Source: Labilithrix luteola (GTDB lineage Bacteria; Myxococcota_A; Polyangia; Polyangiales; Polyangiaceae). Taken from it: 8,699 bases of DNA. Below the pieces are notes generated by a model that saw nothing but the letters and a program-made list of their open reading frames with translations, was not told the origin of the DNA and searched no databases. The position numbers and the translations under genes are program-made. Below, piece after piece: positions 1-5,809 of this stretch. The DNA lies in NCBI GenBank assembly GCA_026225435.1, contig JAMFST010000610.1, positions 1-8,699 on the forward strand. Reading direction: 5' to 3'. Positions within the stretch are counted from its first letter, which is position 1. Every line of letters starts with the position of its first letter.

Positions 1-354
1 CTCGCCGCCGACCTGGTCCGTGCGATGGATCACAAGGTCGGTCACTCCGGCCTCGCGCTCGGCGTCTCCTGCACCGGCGACACGTGCATCGAGCTGGCGG
101 CGCGCTTCGACAGCGTTGCTGCCGACGTCGACGTCAACGCCGGCCTCGACCACGTCATCGAACGCGCCGACCTCGGCGACGAGCTGAAGATGCGCGTGCT
201 CGAGAAGGTGGGGAGCGTCGACAGCACGCACCGGCAGGCGGCGCGCGTGTACCTGGCCTCGTTACGCTCGGCGGAGCGCTGGCCAAAGGGCGCCTCCCCG
301 GCGCTCACCAAGGCGCGCGACGCGGCTCTCACCGAAGCCTCGGGGGTGCGCTGA
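1..354 (+). CDS. C-terminal part of an unrecognised protein (5' end outside window)
   Basis: The reading frame is open from the first base and ends at TGA 352-354, so only the last 117 residues are visible. The ATG at 25 lies inside this open frame and is probably internal. The visible part is rich in Ala, Asp, Leu and Arg, appears mostly alpha-helical, and has one close cysteine pair (SCTGDTC). I see no signal peptide, membrane segment or catalytic motif and do not recognise a family. Its stop overlaps the start of the next gene in a TGATG, so the two are almost certainly co-transcribed and translationally coupled. By position it may work with the downstream propeller/HEAT lipoprotein. That link is inference from gene order only. 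Confidence 0.75.
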   Translation, partial: LAADLVRAMDHKVGHSGLALGVSCTGDTCIELAARFDSVAADVDVNAGLDHVIERADLGDELKMRVLEKVGSVDSTHRQAARVYLASLRSAERWPKGASPALTKARDAALTEASGVR

Positions 355-2222
355 TGCGCGCTCTTTGGGGTCTCATCAGGTGCCGCGCCCGGCAGCGGCT
401 CACGGCCGCTCTCGGCCTGTGCGCTCTCACCGCCAGCGTCGCCTCCTGCGGCGGGGGCTTCACCGCCACCGACGTCTTCTCCAACGAGTGGACCGACGAC
501 CGCGGCGCCAGCATCGAACGCGTGCGGGCGCGCCTCGCCGGTCGCATCGCCGATCCGCAGGCCGACGTGGTGGTCGGAGTGGTCGACGAGCAGCACCTCG
601 TCGGCCTGTCGCTCACCGACCAGCACCCCGCCTGGACCTACGCCCACGCCGTCGAGACCCGCCCGCTGATCGCCGGCAACGTGGTCCTCGCCTCCGGCGC
701 CGGGGAGATGTTCGCGCTCGACGCCGCCCGCGGCACGCTGCTGTGGAAGCGCCCCACCGGCAACCTCCCGCTCTACTCCGCCGGCGACGACGGCAAGGTC
801 ACCGTCGCCATCCTCGGTCGCGCCGGTGGCCGCGGCTCGACGGTCCTCGCGGTCGCCCGTGACGGCAACACGGTCCGCCAGGTCGAGACCAACGAGGTCC
901 TCGGCTCCCCCGCGGTCCTCGGCGGCCTCGCCTTCATCCCCTGGGGGAGCGAGTACATCAGCGTGCTCGATCTGTCCGGCGGCGAGGAGCTTGGTCGCGT
1001 CACCTTCCGCCAGGAGGTCCGTCACTCCTGGGTCTTCGGCGGCAGCCTCTTCTTCGGCGACCTCGGCATGTTCCGCTTCGACGCCCAGATCGCCCGCGCC
1101 TCGCGCGGCGGCGCCACGCACCTCACGCTCCCCAAGGAGCCGCTCCCCGGCGACAAGGTGGCGCTCTTCCCACCGTCGGATCGTGACATCCCGGTGGTGG
1201 CCAACGCCTACGATTCGGCGCGCCTCTTCGCCCGAGGCACGGCCGGGCAGGGGCTCATCGGCCTCGCCGGCGACCGCGTCTACGCCAGCTACTTCCGCGT
1301 CCTCGAGGGCTTCGACTCGCAGGGGCAGCTCGCCTGGGTGCGGCACATCGACGCCAACCTCCTCGGCGGTGCTGCCGGTCGTTCGTCGCTCGCGGCCTGC
1401 GACGCGCGCGGCCGCATCTCCGTCTTCGACGCCAAGACCGGCGCGCTCCACGACGAGCGCGAGCTCGGGCAACCGGTGCGTGCCTGCGTGGTGCAGCTCG
1501 ACGGCTACGAGCCGGCGGGGAAGGCCGAGCCGGCCATGTCGCGCATCGAGCAGCTCAAGGTCGTGATGAACGATCGCGACGCGCAGCTCGTCCCCGCGCA
1601 GCGCGCGCTCCTCGAGGCGCTCGCCGCCGATCCGTCGGACGACGCCACCGCGCTCCTCCTCGATCTCGCCGGCGACCCGCGCACCGCTCCGGAGCTGGCC
1701 GCTGCCGCCGAGGCGAAGATCGCCGGCCGCCGCAACGGGACCGACGCGCTCCTGCGCGAGCTCGGACGCCGCTACGACTACGTCACCGACGTGCTGCGCG
1801 CGCCACCGGTCGCCGTCATCGCGCCGGCCCTCGCGGCCATCAAGGAGTCGCGCGGCGCCGCGCCGCTCGCCAGGCACCTCTTCGATCCGGGCGACACCGA
1901 CGAGGACATCCACGCCGCCGCCAAGGCGCTCGAGGTGCTGGCGACCCCGGCCGAGCTCCCGGAGATCGCCCGCTTCTTCGCCGCTTACCGCGCGACGACC
2001 GAGACCGAGGCGCTCGTCGAGGCGGCCGCTTGCGCCGCGACCACGCTGCTCGACCGCGGCACCGACGCGCAGAAGAAGATGGTCAAGGATGCCATCGACG
2101 ACCCGACCACCTCCGACGGCCTGCGCGCCAAGCTCCGCGCGATGACGGCACCTCCGCCGGCAGCCGCACCTGCTCCCGCGCCGAAGCCGGCCGCGAGCTC
2201 CGCGCCACGCGACTGGCACTGA
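354..2222 (+). CDS. Lipoprotein with PQQ-type beta-propeller and C-terminal HEAT-like repeats
   Basis: Predicted 622-residue exported lipoprotein. The ATG at 354 overlaps the previous stop, has a G-rich stretch just upstream, and places a lipobox (VASC, Cys32) after a basic, hydrophobic N-terminus; the upstream in-frame ATG at 84 would bury this signal. Residues about 100-380 contain blade-like repeats of the PQQ/BamB type, such as MFALDAARGTLLWKR (119-133), ISVLDLSGGEELGRV and ISVFDAKTGALHDER. Residues about 405-600 are Ala/Leu-rich helical repeats resembling HEAT or armadillo units, followed by a Pro/Ala-rich tail. Such propellers usually act as protein-binding scaffolds (BamB in outer-membrane assembly) or as quinoprotein dehydrogenases. 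No catalytic dehydrogenase residues were identified, so a scaffold role is favoured. The domain combination differs from BamB, which lacks the helical repeat half. Exact repeat boundaries are uncertain. Confidence 0.88.
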   Translation: MRALWGLIRCRARQRLTAALGLCALTASVASCGGGFTATDVFSNEWTDDRGASIERVRARLAGRIADPQADVVVGVVDEQHLVGLSLTDQHPAWTYAHAVETRPLIAGNVVLASGAGEMFALDAARGTLLWKRPTGNLPLYSAGDDGKVTVAILGRAGGRGSTVLAVARDGNTVRQVETNEVLGSPAVLGGLAFIPWGSEYISVLDLSGGEELGRVTFRQEVRHSWVFGGSLFFGDLGMFRFDAQIARASRGGATHLTLPKEPLPGDKVALFPPSDRDIPVVANAYDSARLFARGTAGQGLIGLAGDRVYASYFRVLEGFDSQGQLAWVRHIDANLLGGAAGRSSLAACDARGRISVFDAKTGALHDERELGQPVRACVVQLDGYEPAGKAEPAMSRIEQLKVVMNDRDAQLVPAQRALLEALAADPSDDATALLLDLAGDPRTAPELAAAAEAKIAGRRNGTDALLRELGRRYDYVTDVLRAPPVAVIAPALAAIKESRGAAPLARHLFDPGDTDEDIHAAAKALEVLATPAELPEIARFFAAYRATTETEALVEAAACAATTLLDRGTDAQKKMVKDAIDDPTTSDGLRAKLRAMTAPPPAAAPAPAPKPAASSAPRDWH

Positions 2223-2226
2223 GAGA

Positions 2227-2259
2227 CGACGGCGTCAGCTCTCGACGCGGACGCCGTCG
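2227..2259. terminator. Hairpin between converging genes, possible bidirectional terminator
   Basis: A perfect 10-bp inverted repeat (CGACGGCGTC at 2227-2236 and GACGCCGTCG at 2250-2259) encloses a 13-nt loop. It lies where the propeller gene (stop 2222) and the minus-strand YkgJ gene (stop 2235-2237) converge, so it forms at the 3' end of both transcripts. No T-tract follows on either strand, so it is not a classical intrinsic terminator. It could end transcription weakly or protect 3' ends. Confidence 0.35.
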
Positions 2260-2882
2260 ACGATCCCGAGCTCTTCTTCGCGCGCGTACAGGCAGCACTC
2301 GCTCGCCATCGGGAAGGTGCTGCAGGCGTTGGGGCGCATCGCGTAGATGTCGCACTTGTTGTCGCTGCAGAGGTGCTGGCACGCCTTGTCCTTCGCCAGC
2401 TTGAACACGACCTTGCCGTCGAAGCGCTTGGTGAACGGCGGCTTGCCCAGCTCCGGGCGCCCGTGCTCGGCGAAGCGGGTGTAGTCCTCCGGCTCGAGGA
2501 TCACGTGGTTGTCGCGGCAGCAGGCGCCGCACTCGAGGCAGTCGAGCTTCATCTTGCGCGTCGAGGTGGTGAACTCGCTGTCGCGCGTGGCGCGCTTCTT
2601 CACCAGGTCGAGGCAACCGCGCGGCACCCGCGTGGTCGACAGCCCCTTGAGCGGCCCCTCGGTCTCGGTGGTCCAGCGCTGCTTGCCGAGGTCGAGGATC
2701 GACCAGAACCCGAGGTCATGCGGATCGTCGGCGTCGATCGGCGGCAGCACCAGGTAGGCCCGCTCGTCCGTCTCGAAGACGACGGCGTGGCCGCCGGCGC
2801 GTACGTGCTCGGCGCACGCGCGCACGAAGCGCTGCTTGTAGCTGCGGAACACGGGGCGGACGACGACGGTGGCTTCGGTCAC
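2235..2882 (-). CDS. YkgJ-family cysteine-cluster protein with an N-terminal extension
   Basis: A 215-residue predicted cytoplasmic protein. The C-terminal half has the YkgJ/FliB-type putative zinc- or iron-chelating cluster: CLECGACC (C115, C118, C121, C122), then C168, C172, C177, IYAMRPNAC (C187), a following FP, and C196-C197. This matches the family pattern CxxCxxCC, then C...C.IY..RP..C..FP. The biochemical role of the family is poorly defined; metal binding is predicted from the cysteines. The first 110 residues are not part of the cluster domain, and I recognise no known fold in them. The start is GTG, with no clear Shine-Dalgarno sequence. The gene lies back to back with a quinone oxidoreductase across 29 bp and converges on the propeller gene across 12 bp. 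A later start cannot be excluded. Confidence 0.9.
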   Translation of the reverse strand: MTEATVVVRPVFRSYKQRFVRACAEHVRAGGHAVVFETDERAYLVLPPIDADDPHDLGFWSILDLGKQRWTTETEGPLKGLSTTRVPRGCLDLVKKRATRDSEFTTSTRKMKLDCLECGACCRDNHVILEPEDYTRFAEHGRPELGKPPFTKRFDGKVVFKLAKDKACQHLCSDNKCDIYAMRPNACSTFPMASECCLYAREEELGIVDGVRVES

Positions 2883-2911
2883 GGCGGCGGGGGTGATAGG
2901 CCAAGTGGACC
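2883..2911. promoter_or_regulatory. 29-bp divergent start region, possible shared promoter
   Basis: This is the whole space between the GTG of the minus-strand YkgJ gene and the ATG of the plus-strand oxidoreductase. One AT-containing island (GTGATAGG, 2893-2900) is present. On the minus strand it reads CCTATCAC, giving TATCAC, four of six matches to the sigma-70 -10 consensus. On the plus strand it reads TGATAGG, a weaker -10. No Shine-Dalgarno motif precedes either start. If both promoters lie here, both leaders are only a few bases long. The -35 regions would fall inside the opposite coding sequence. Confidence 0.3.
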
Positions 2912-3913
2912 ATGCGCGCCATCGTCATCACGAAGCCAGGCGGTCCCGAGGTCCTCGAGCTCCGCGACGTCCCGACGCCCGAGCCCGCTCGGGGCGAGGT
3001 CCGCGTCCGCGTGCGCGCGACGGCCATCAACCGCGCCGACCTCCTCCAGCGCCTCGGCCTGTACCCCGCGCCCGCTGATTCCCCCAGGGACATCCCCGGG
3101 CTCGAGTTCGCCGGCGAGGTCGAGGCGCTCGGCGAAGGGGTCACCGGCTGGAAGGCCGGCGACCGCGTCTTCGGCCTCACCGGCGGGGGCGCCTACGCCG
3201 AGCAGCTCGTGGTCCACGGCCGCACCCTCGCGCGCATGCCGTCGAACCTCGACTTCACCCAGGCGGCCGCGGTCCCCGAGGCCTTCATCACCGCCTACGA
3301 CGCCATGGTCACCTTGGGCCACCTCGGCAGCGGGGAGCGCGTCCTCGTCAGCGCCGTCGGCAGCGGCGTCGGCACCGCCGCGGTGCAGATCGCCCGGGCC
3401 ATCGGCGCCACGTCCTTCGGCACCGCGCGCACCGCGGCCAAGCTCGATCGCGCGCAGCAGCTCGGCCTCGATCACGGCGTCGTCCCCGCCAACGGCAAGT
3501 TCGCCAAGGCGCTCGAGGAGGTCATCCAGCGCGAGACCGGCAGCTCCGGCATCGACGTCTTCGTCGAGCTCGTCGGCGGCCCCTACCTCGCCGAGGACGC
3601 CATCTGTGCCGCCCCGCGCGCGCGCATCATCCTGGTCGGCATGCTCGCCGGCAACGTCGCCGACATCGACTACGGCCTGGTCCTCCGGAAGCGTCTGCGC
3701 ATCGAGGGGACGGTGCTCCGCGCGCGCCCGCTCGAGGAGAAGATCGCCGCCATGCAGACCTTCGCCCGCCACGTGGTCCCGCTCTTCGCTCCGAGCCGCG
3801 AGCACCCCCTCGTCCCGGTGGTCGACCGCGTGTTCCCGCTCGCCGACGCCGGCGCCGCGCACACCTACGTGGCCAGCAACGACGGCTTCGGCAAGACGGT
3901 CCTCGAGGTCTGA
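2912..3913 (+). CDS. NAD(P)H:quinone oxidoreductase, PIG3-type zinc-independent MDR
   Basis: A 333-residue cytosolic enzyme of the medium-chain dehydrogenase/reductase superfamily, closest to the PIG3 (TP53I3)/quinone oxidoreductase branch, which reduces quinones one electron at a time with NADPH. Diagnostic segments are INRADLLQRLGLYP (39-52), the GDRVFGLTGGGAYAE motif (83-97), VPEAFITAYDAM (121-132), the Rossmann loop VGSGVGTAAVQIAR (149-162) and the late motif EGTVLRARPLEEKI (265-278). The cysteine ligands of zinc-type alcohol dehydrogenases are absent, as expected for this branch. Length is normal for the family. The ATG at 2912 is right at the conserved beginning (MRAIVITKPGGPEVLEL) but has no obvious ribosome binding site. 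The stop is only 7 bp from the convergent rhomboid-like gene. The physiological substrate is not deducible; a general detoxification role is likely. Confidence 0.95.
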   Translation: MRAIVITKPGGPEVLELRDVPTPEPARGEVRVRVRATAINRADLLQRLGLYPAPADSPRDIPGLEFAGEVEALGEGVTGWKAGDRVFGLTGGGAYAEQLVVHGRTLARMPSNLDFTQAAAVPEAFITAYDAMVTLGHLGSGERVLVSAVGSGVGTAAVQIARAIGATSFGTARTAAKLDRAQQLGLDHGVVPANGKFAKALEEVIQRETGSSGIDVFVELVGGPYLAEDAICAAPRARIILVGMLAGNVADIDYGLVLRKRLRIEGTVLRARPLEEKIAAMQTFARHVVPLFAPSREHPLVPVVDRVFPLADAGAAHTYVASNDGFGKTVLEV

Positions 3914-3920
3914 AGGCGGC

Positions 3921-4778
3921 TCAATGATCCCGGGCGTGCGCGAGGCAGAGATTGCGCGCGCCCCCGAGGGCCAGGCACTTCTCGCACGAGCAGACGCGGA
4001 TGTCGGCGCCGTCGACCTCCTGGGTGCCGCACATGGCGCAGACGCGCTGCCCCACCGGCTGGCCGGCGCTGCGGGCCACGTCGTCGCCCGGCTCCGTCTT
4101 GCCGCTGCTGCCACCACCGCCGCCGCGCAGGTCGTCGAGCCGCGCGCGTGACCGCGTCTGCCGCTGGTGCCCGCGCACCACGTCGATCAACGTGCCGGTG
4201 AAGAAGAGGAGATAGTTCGCCACCGCCGCGATGATCCCCGCGCGCGTGGCCATGTCCCCGGTGGCCGCGGCGTAGATGAGCAGCCCCGCGTCGAGCAGCG
4301 CGAGCCAGCGCACCTGCACCGGCAGGAAGAAGAAGAGGCGAAACTCGTAGCGCGGGAACACCGTGGCGAACGCGAGGAAGAGCGTCGCGTTCAGGTAGTA
4401 GTTGGTGATGCTCTCGCGCGTGATGAGCGCCGCTATGATCGTCCCGAGCGCGCCGAGCAGGTAGTACAGGTTGAACTTGAAGGCGCCCCACTCGGCCTCC
4501 AGGCTGGTGCCGACCGTCCAGGTGATCGAGATGGCGAAGAACGCCCACAGGATCGACATCGACGGTGGGAGGAAGAGGAAGGTGACGAGCCTCCACACCT
4601 GCCCGTGCGCGACCTTGGCGAGGTCGAGGTCGAGCAGCGCAGCGAAGCTCGGCTGCAGGTACGACAGCACGAACGCCAGCACCATCCCGCCGACGATCAC
4701 CGTCGTCAGGTTCTCCACGGCGAGCTTGCCGAAGCGGCGCTCGAGGCGTGACAGCAGCACGCCGGCTCGGGCGGCCAT
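3921..4778 (-). CDS. Rhomboid-like membrane protein, probably non-catalytic, with zinc-ribbon-like tail
   Basis: A 285-residue multi-pass inner-membrane protein with about six hydrophobic segments between residues 24 and 200. GQVWRLVTFLFLPPS (59-73) and SLEAEWGAFKFNLYYLLG (92-109) match the rhomboid/derlin-like fold. Where proteases carry GxSG the sequence reads YYLNATLFLAFATVFP, with no GxSG motif, and no matching catalytic histidine was found, so it is probably a pseudoprotease. A Gly/Ser-rich linker (about 206-245) leads to CAMC (247-250), CSCEKC (263-268), C278 and H281, plausible zinc ligands. I recall a similar C-terminal CxxCG...CSKC...C..H tail on rhomboid-like proteins of Firmicutes. 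The ATG at 4778 lies in the stop of the upstream lipoprotein gene (TGATG on the minus strand); an earlier in-frame ATG (4889) would overlap that gene deeply and adds a non-hydrophobic stretch. Likely role: binding or quality control of membrane proteins (inference). Confidence 0.87.
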   Translation of the reverse strand: MAARAGVLLSRLERRFGKLAVENLTTVIVGGMVLAFVLSYLQPSFAALLDLDLAKVAHGQVWRLVTFLFLPPSMSILWAFFAISITWTVGTSLEAEWGAFKFNLYYLLGALGTIIAALITRESITNYYLNATLFLAFATVFPRYEFRLFFFLPVQVRWLALLDAGLLIYAAATGDMATRAGIIAAVANYLLFFTGTLIDVVRGHQRQTRSRARLDDLRGGGGGSSGKTEPGDDVARSAGQPVGQRVCAMCGTQEVDGADIRVCSCEKCLALGGARNLCLAHARDH

Positions 4779-5356
4779 CAGTTGTTCGGCGCCCCGCAGG
4801 ACAGCCAGGCGTTGAGCATCGCGAGCTGCGCGGTGGTCGGCTTGGTGTTCGCGCCGACGGTCTCCGGCATCTGGCTCATGCTGTCGCACGAGTTCGTCGT
4901 CGTGGTGACGTTGCAGCTGATGCTCGACTCACCCGGATCGGTGGAGCACGGGTTGATGTACGGCCGGGTGAAATTCATCGAGTACTTGGTGAGGACCGGG
5001 TAGTCGACGGCGGCATTCCCGGTGATCTCCGGCTGGTTCACGCCGGTGCCGTGGCAGGACGAGTTCACGCAGTCCCAGCCCGTGGTCGAGGACATGAAAC
5101 CCTCGATGTCCTTGCTGAAGCTGACCGAGCAGGTGCCGGCCTCGACGTACAGAGCAGGGGTCTCGCCCGCGACGCAACCGGTCGGGGTCCCGCCGTCGTC
5201 GCCGGCGGCCGCGGTCTGCCCGGGCTCCTTGCCGGCGAGCCCGTTGGCGACGCCGTAGGCTGGCAGGAAGTCGTCACCGGCGGTGCACGCCACCGCCGCC
5301 GCCCCGACGAGGAGGCCCAGGATGGCCAGGGACGCGATCTGTTGCCGGCTGCTCAT
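4778..5356 (-). CDS. Cytochrome-like lipoprotein with a single CX4CHG motif
   Basis: Predicted 192-residue lipoprotein: basic N-terminus, hydrophobic core and lipobox AVAC (Cys24). A low-complexity Gly/Asp/Thr linker (about 40-60) leads into a domain with DCVNSSCHG (C96, C101, H102). CX4CH is a known variant haem c site, as in tetrahaem cytochromes c3, and CX4CHG lipoproteins seem frequent in myxobacteria. M160 and M163 are possible distal ligands, and the ending MLNAWLSCGAP resembles the W..GA ending of small cytochrome c domains. Seven further cysteines (24, 61, 76, 137, 148, 157, 187) suggest disulfides besides lipidation. The ATG at 5356 was chosen because it starts the signal peptide; the in-frame ATG at 5596 adds 80 unsuitable residues and overlaps the divergent gene. 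The gene is first in a two-gene unit with the rhomboid-like gene. Haem binding is likely but not certain from one motif. Confidence 0.85.
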   Translation of the reverse strand: MSSRQQIASLAILGLLVGAAAVACTAGDDFLPAYGVANGLAGKEPGQTAAAGDDGGTPTGCVAGETPALYVEAGTCSVSFSKDIEGFMSSTTGWDCVNSSCHGTGVNQPEITGNAAVDYPVLTKYSMNFTRPYINPCSTDPGESSISCNVTTTTNSCDSMSQMPETVGANTKPTTAQLAMLNAWLSCGAPNN

Positions 5357-5362
5357 CGCTCC

Positions 5363-5392
5363 ATCTTGCGCGGAACGCAGCGAATGAGGCAA
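5363..5392 (-). promoter_or_regulatory. Weak candidate promoter for the CX4CHG lipoprotein gene
   Basis: On the minus strand TTGCCT (5392-5387) is followed after 18 bp by CAAGAT (5368-5363), 6 nt before the ATG at 5356. Each hexamer matches only three consensus positions. The bases between include GGAG, 2 nt from the ATG, which could serve as a poorly spaced Shine-Dalgarno site. The same 87-bp gap holds the start region of the divergent DUF4266 gene. Confidence 0.2.
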
Positions 5393-5428
5393 CGCGTTCG
5401 CGCAAGCGCTCGCGCCCGGAGGTTCTTT

Positions 5429-5437
5429 TGCTACCTT
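5429..5437 (+). promoter_or_regulatory. Extended -10 promoter element for the DUF4266 gene
   Basis: TGCTACCTT fits the extended -10 form TGnTAnnnT. Six bases separate its last T (5437) from the GTG at 5444, so the predicted transcription start is the first base of the start codon. No matching -35 was seen, which extended -10 promoters can tolerate. A GGAGG at 5418-5422 is 21 nt upstream of the GTG, too far to act as a normal ribosome binding site for it. Confidence 0.45.
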
Positions 5438-5443
5438 CGACCT

Positions 5444-5665
5444 GTGACGAACCGCTCTCTCGCCTTCTCGCTCCTCTCGCTGGTGGCCGTCGGTGCTCTC
5501 GCGGGATGCGCCAAGGTCGCACCTTATGAGCGCGGCACGCTGGCCCACCCGACCATGAGCGCAGACGACTCGATCTCGAGTCGACTCGACGAGCACGTCC
5601 GTGGCGTCTCGGAAGGGGCCGCTGGCGGCCTGTCCGGCGGCGGCGGCGGTTGCGGTTGTAACTGA
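5444..5665 (+). CDS. DUF4266-family small lipoprotein with Gly-rich GCGCN tail
   Basis: A 73-residue predicted lipoprotein. The GTG start gives a compact signal peptide ending in a lipobox (ALAGC, Cys22). The mature part carries the DUF4266 hallmarks: APYERGTLAHPTM (26-38), an acidic middle with DEHV (49-52), then SEGAAGG and the tail GGGGGCGCN (65-73) with Cys70 and Cys72. The in-frame ATG at 5375 would prepend 23 mostly basic residues and spoil the signal, so GTG is preferred. DUF4266 has no established function. As I recall, these genes commonly neighbour DUF3570 genes and sometimes TlpA-like thioredoxin and ApbE flavin transferase genes. The DUF3570 partner follows 144 bp downstream; no ApbE or thioredoxin gene is in the window. 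The two terminal cysteines could bind a metal or cofactor or form a linkage (inference). Confidence 0.88.
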   Translation: MTNRSLAFSLLSLVAVGALAGCAKVAPYERGTLAHPTMSADDSISSRLDEHVRGVSEGAAGGLSGGGGGCGCN

Positions 5666-5739
5666 GCGTCAAAGCCCTGTTCTACGCGAAGAAACCTGTC
5701 GTGCAGATGTAGGACGTTTGGCTTTCCGTGAGGTTGTGT

Positions 5740-5790
5740 ATGGCCCAACTGCAGGGGGCCGACGCAAAAGGCTTCGGGGAGCTCGAGTGA
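5740..5790 (+). CDS. Possible 16-residue small ORF in the DUF4266-DUF3570 gap
   Basis: ATG at 5740 to TGA at 5788-5790 encodes MAQLQGADAKGFGELE. A GAGG (5730-5733) lies 6 nt upstream, better spaced than the ribosome site of most real genes here. Most of its codons end in G or C, but it includes GCA and AAA, less typical of the window. It has no signal or membrane segment. It could be a leader peptide for the DUF3570 gene or chance; a ribosome site plus a short ORF is weak evidence. The rest of the 144-bp gap (5666-5809) is more AT-rich and shows no other gene. Confidence 0.2.
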   Translation: MAQLQGADAKGFGELE

Positions 5791-5796
5791 TTCCGG

Positions 5797-5802
5797 TACG
5801 GT
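5797..5802 (+). promoter_or_regulatory. Candidate -10 element for the TPR-PEGA-DUF3570 gene
   Basis: TACGGT has the TAnnnT form and ends 7 nt before the GTG at 5810, which would place the transcription start on or next to the start codon. No Shine-Dalgarno motif precedes the GTG. No convincing -35 was found. If the true start is the in-frame ATG at 5831, the transcript would instead have a leader of about 20 nt. Confidence 0.35.
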
Positions 5803-5809
5803 TGGGTGC

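Noticed and set aside
84..353. N-terminal extension of the propeller protein back to the ATG at 84
   Set aside because: It would overlap the upstream gene by 270 bases and bury a good lipoprotein signal peptide; ATG 354 in the TGATG overlap is better.
42..2219. 725-residue open frame on the minus strand opposite the propeller gene
   Set aside because: It is an antisense shadow created by high GC3 of the plus-strand gene: Arg/Gly/Glu/Val-rich, without recognisable domains, and opposite a protein with a clear lipobox and propeller blades.
3901..3923. Terminator between the converging oxidoreductase and rhomboid-like genes
   Set aside because: Only the 8-bp palindrome CCTCGAGG is present, with no loop-forming stem and a 7-bp gap, so nothing supports a terminator.
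2373..4151. 592-residue plus-strand open frame across the YkgJ, oxidoreductase and rhomboid-like genes
   Set aside because: It is antisense to two well supported genes and out of frame with the PIG3-type gene; its middle is Ser/Arg/Pro low complexity typical of an out-of-frame read.
4779..4889. N-terminal extension of the rhomboid-like protein to the ATG at 4889
   Set aside because: It overlaps the upstream lipoprotein coding region and adds a charged stretch before the first membrane segment.
5393..5416. GC-rich partial palindromes in the divergent gap before the DUF4266 gene
   Set aside because: Short GCGC and AGCGCT self-complementary words are frequent in this base composition, and no extended dyad was found.
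5357..5596. N-terminal extension of the CX4CHG lipoprotein to the ATG at 5596
   Set aside because: It runs antisense through the DUF4266 gene and places the signal peptide 80 residues into the protein.
5679..5695. Imperfect dyad GTTCT...AGAAAC as an operator
   Set aside because: The symmetry is broken by an extra base in one arm, and it does not match any operator I can name.
5742..5760. GGCCC/GGGCC hairpin as a terminator after the DUF4266 gene
   Set aside because: The stem is only 5 bp with a 9-nt loop and no T-tract follows; stems like this are expected by chance at this GC content.
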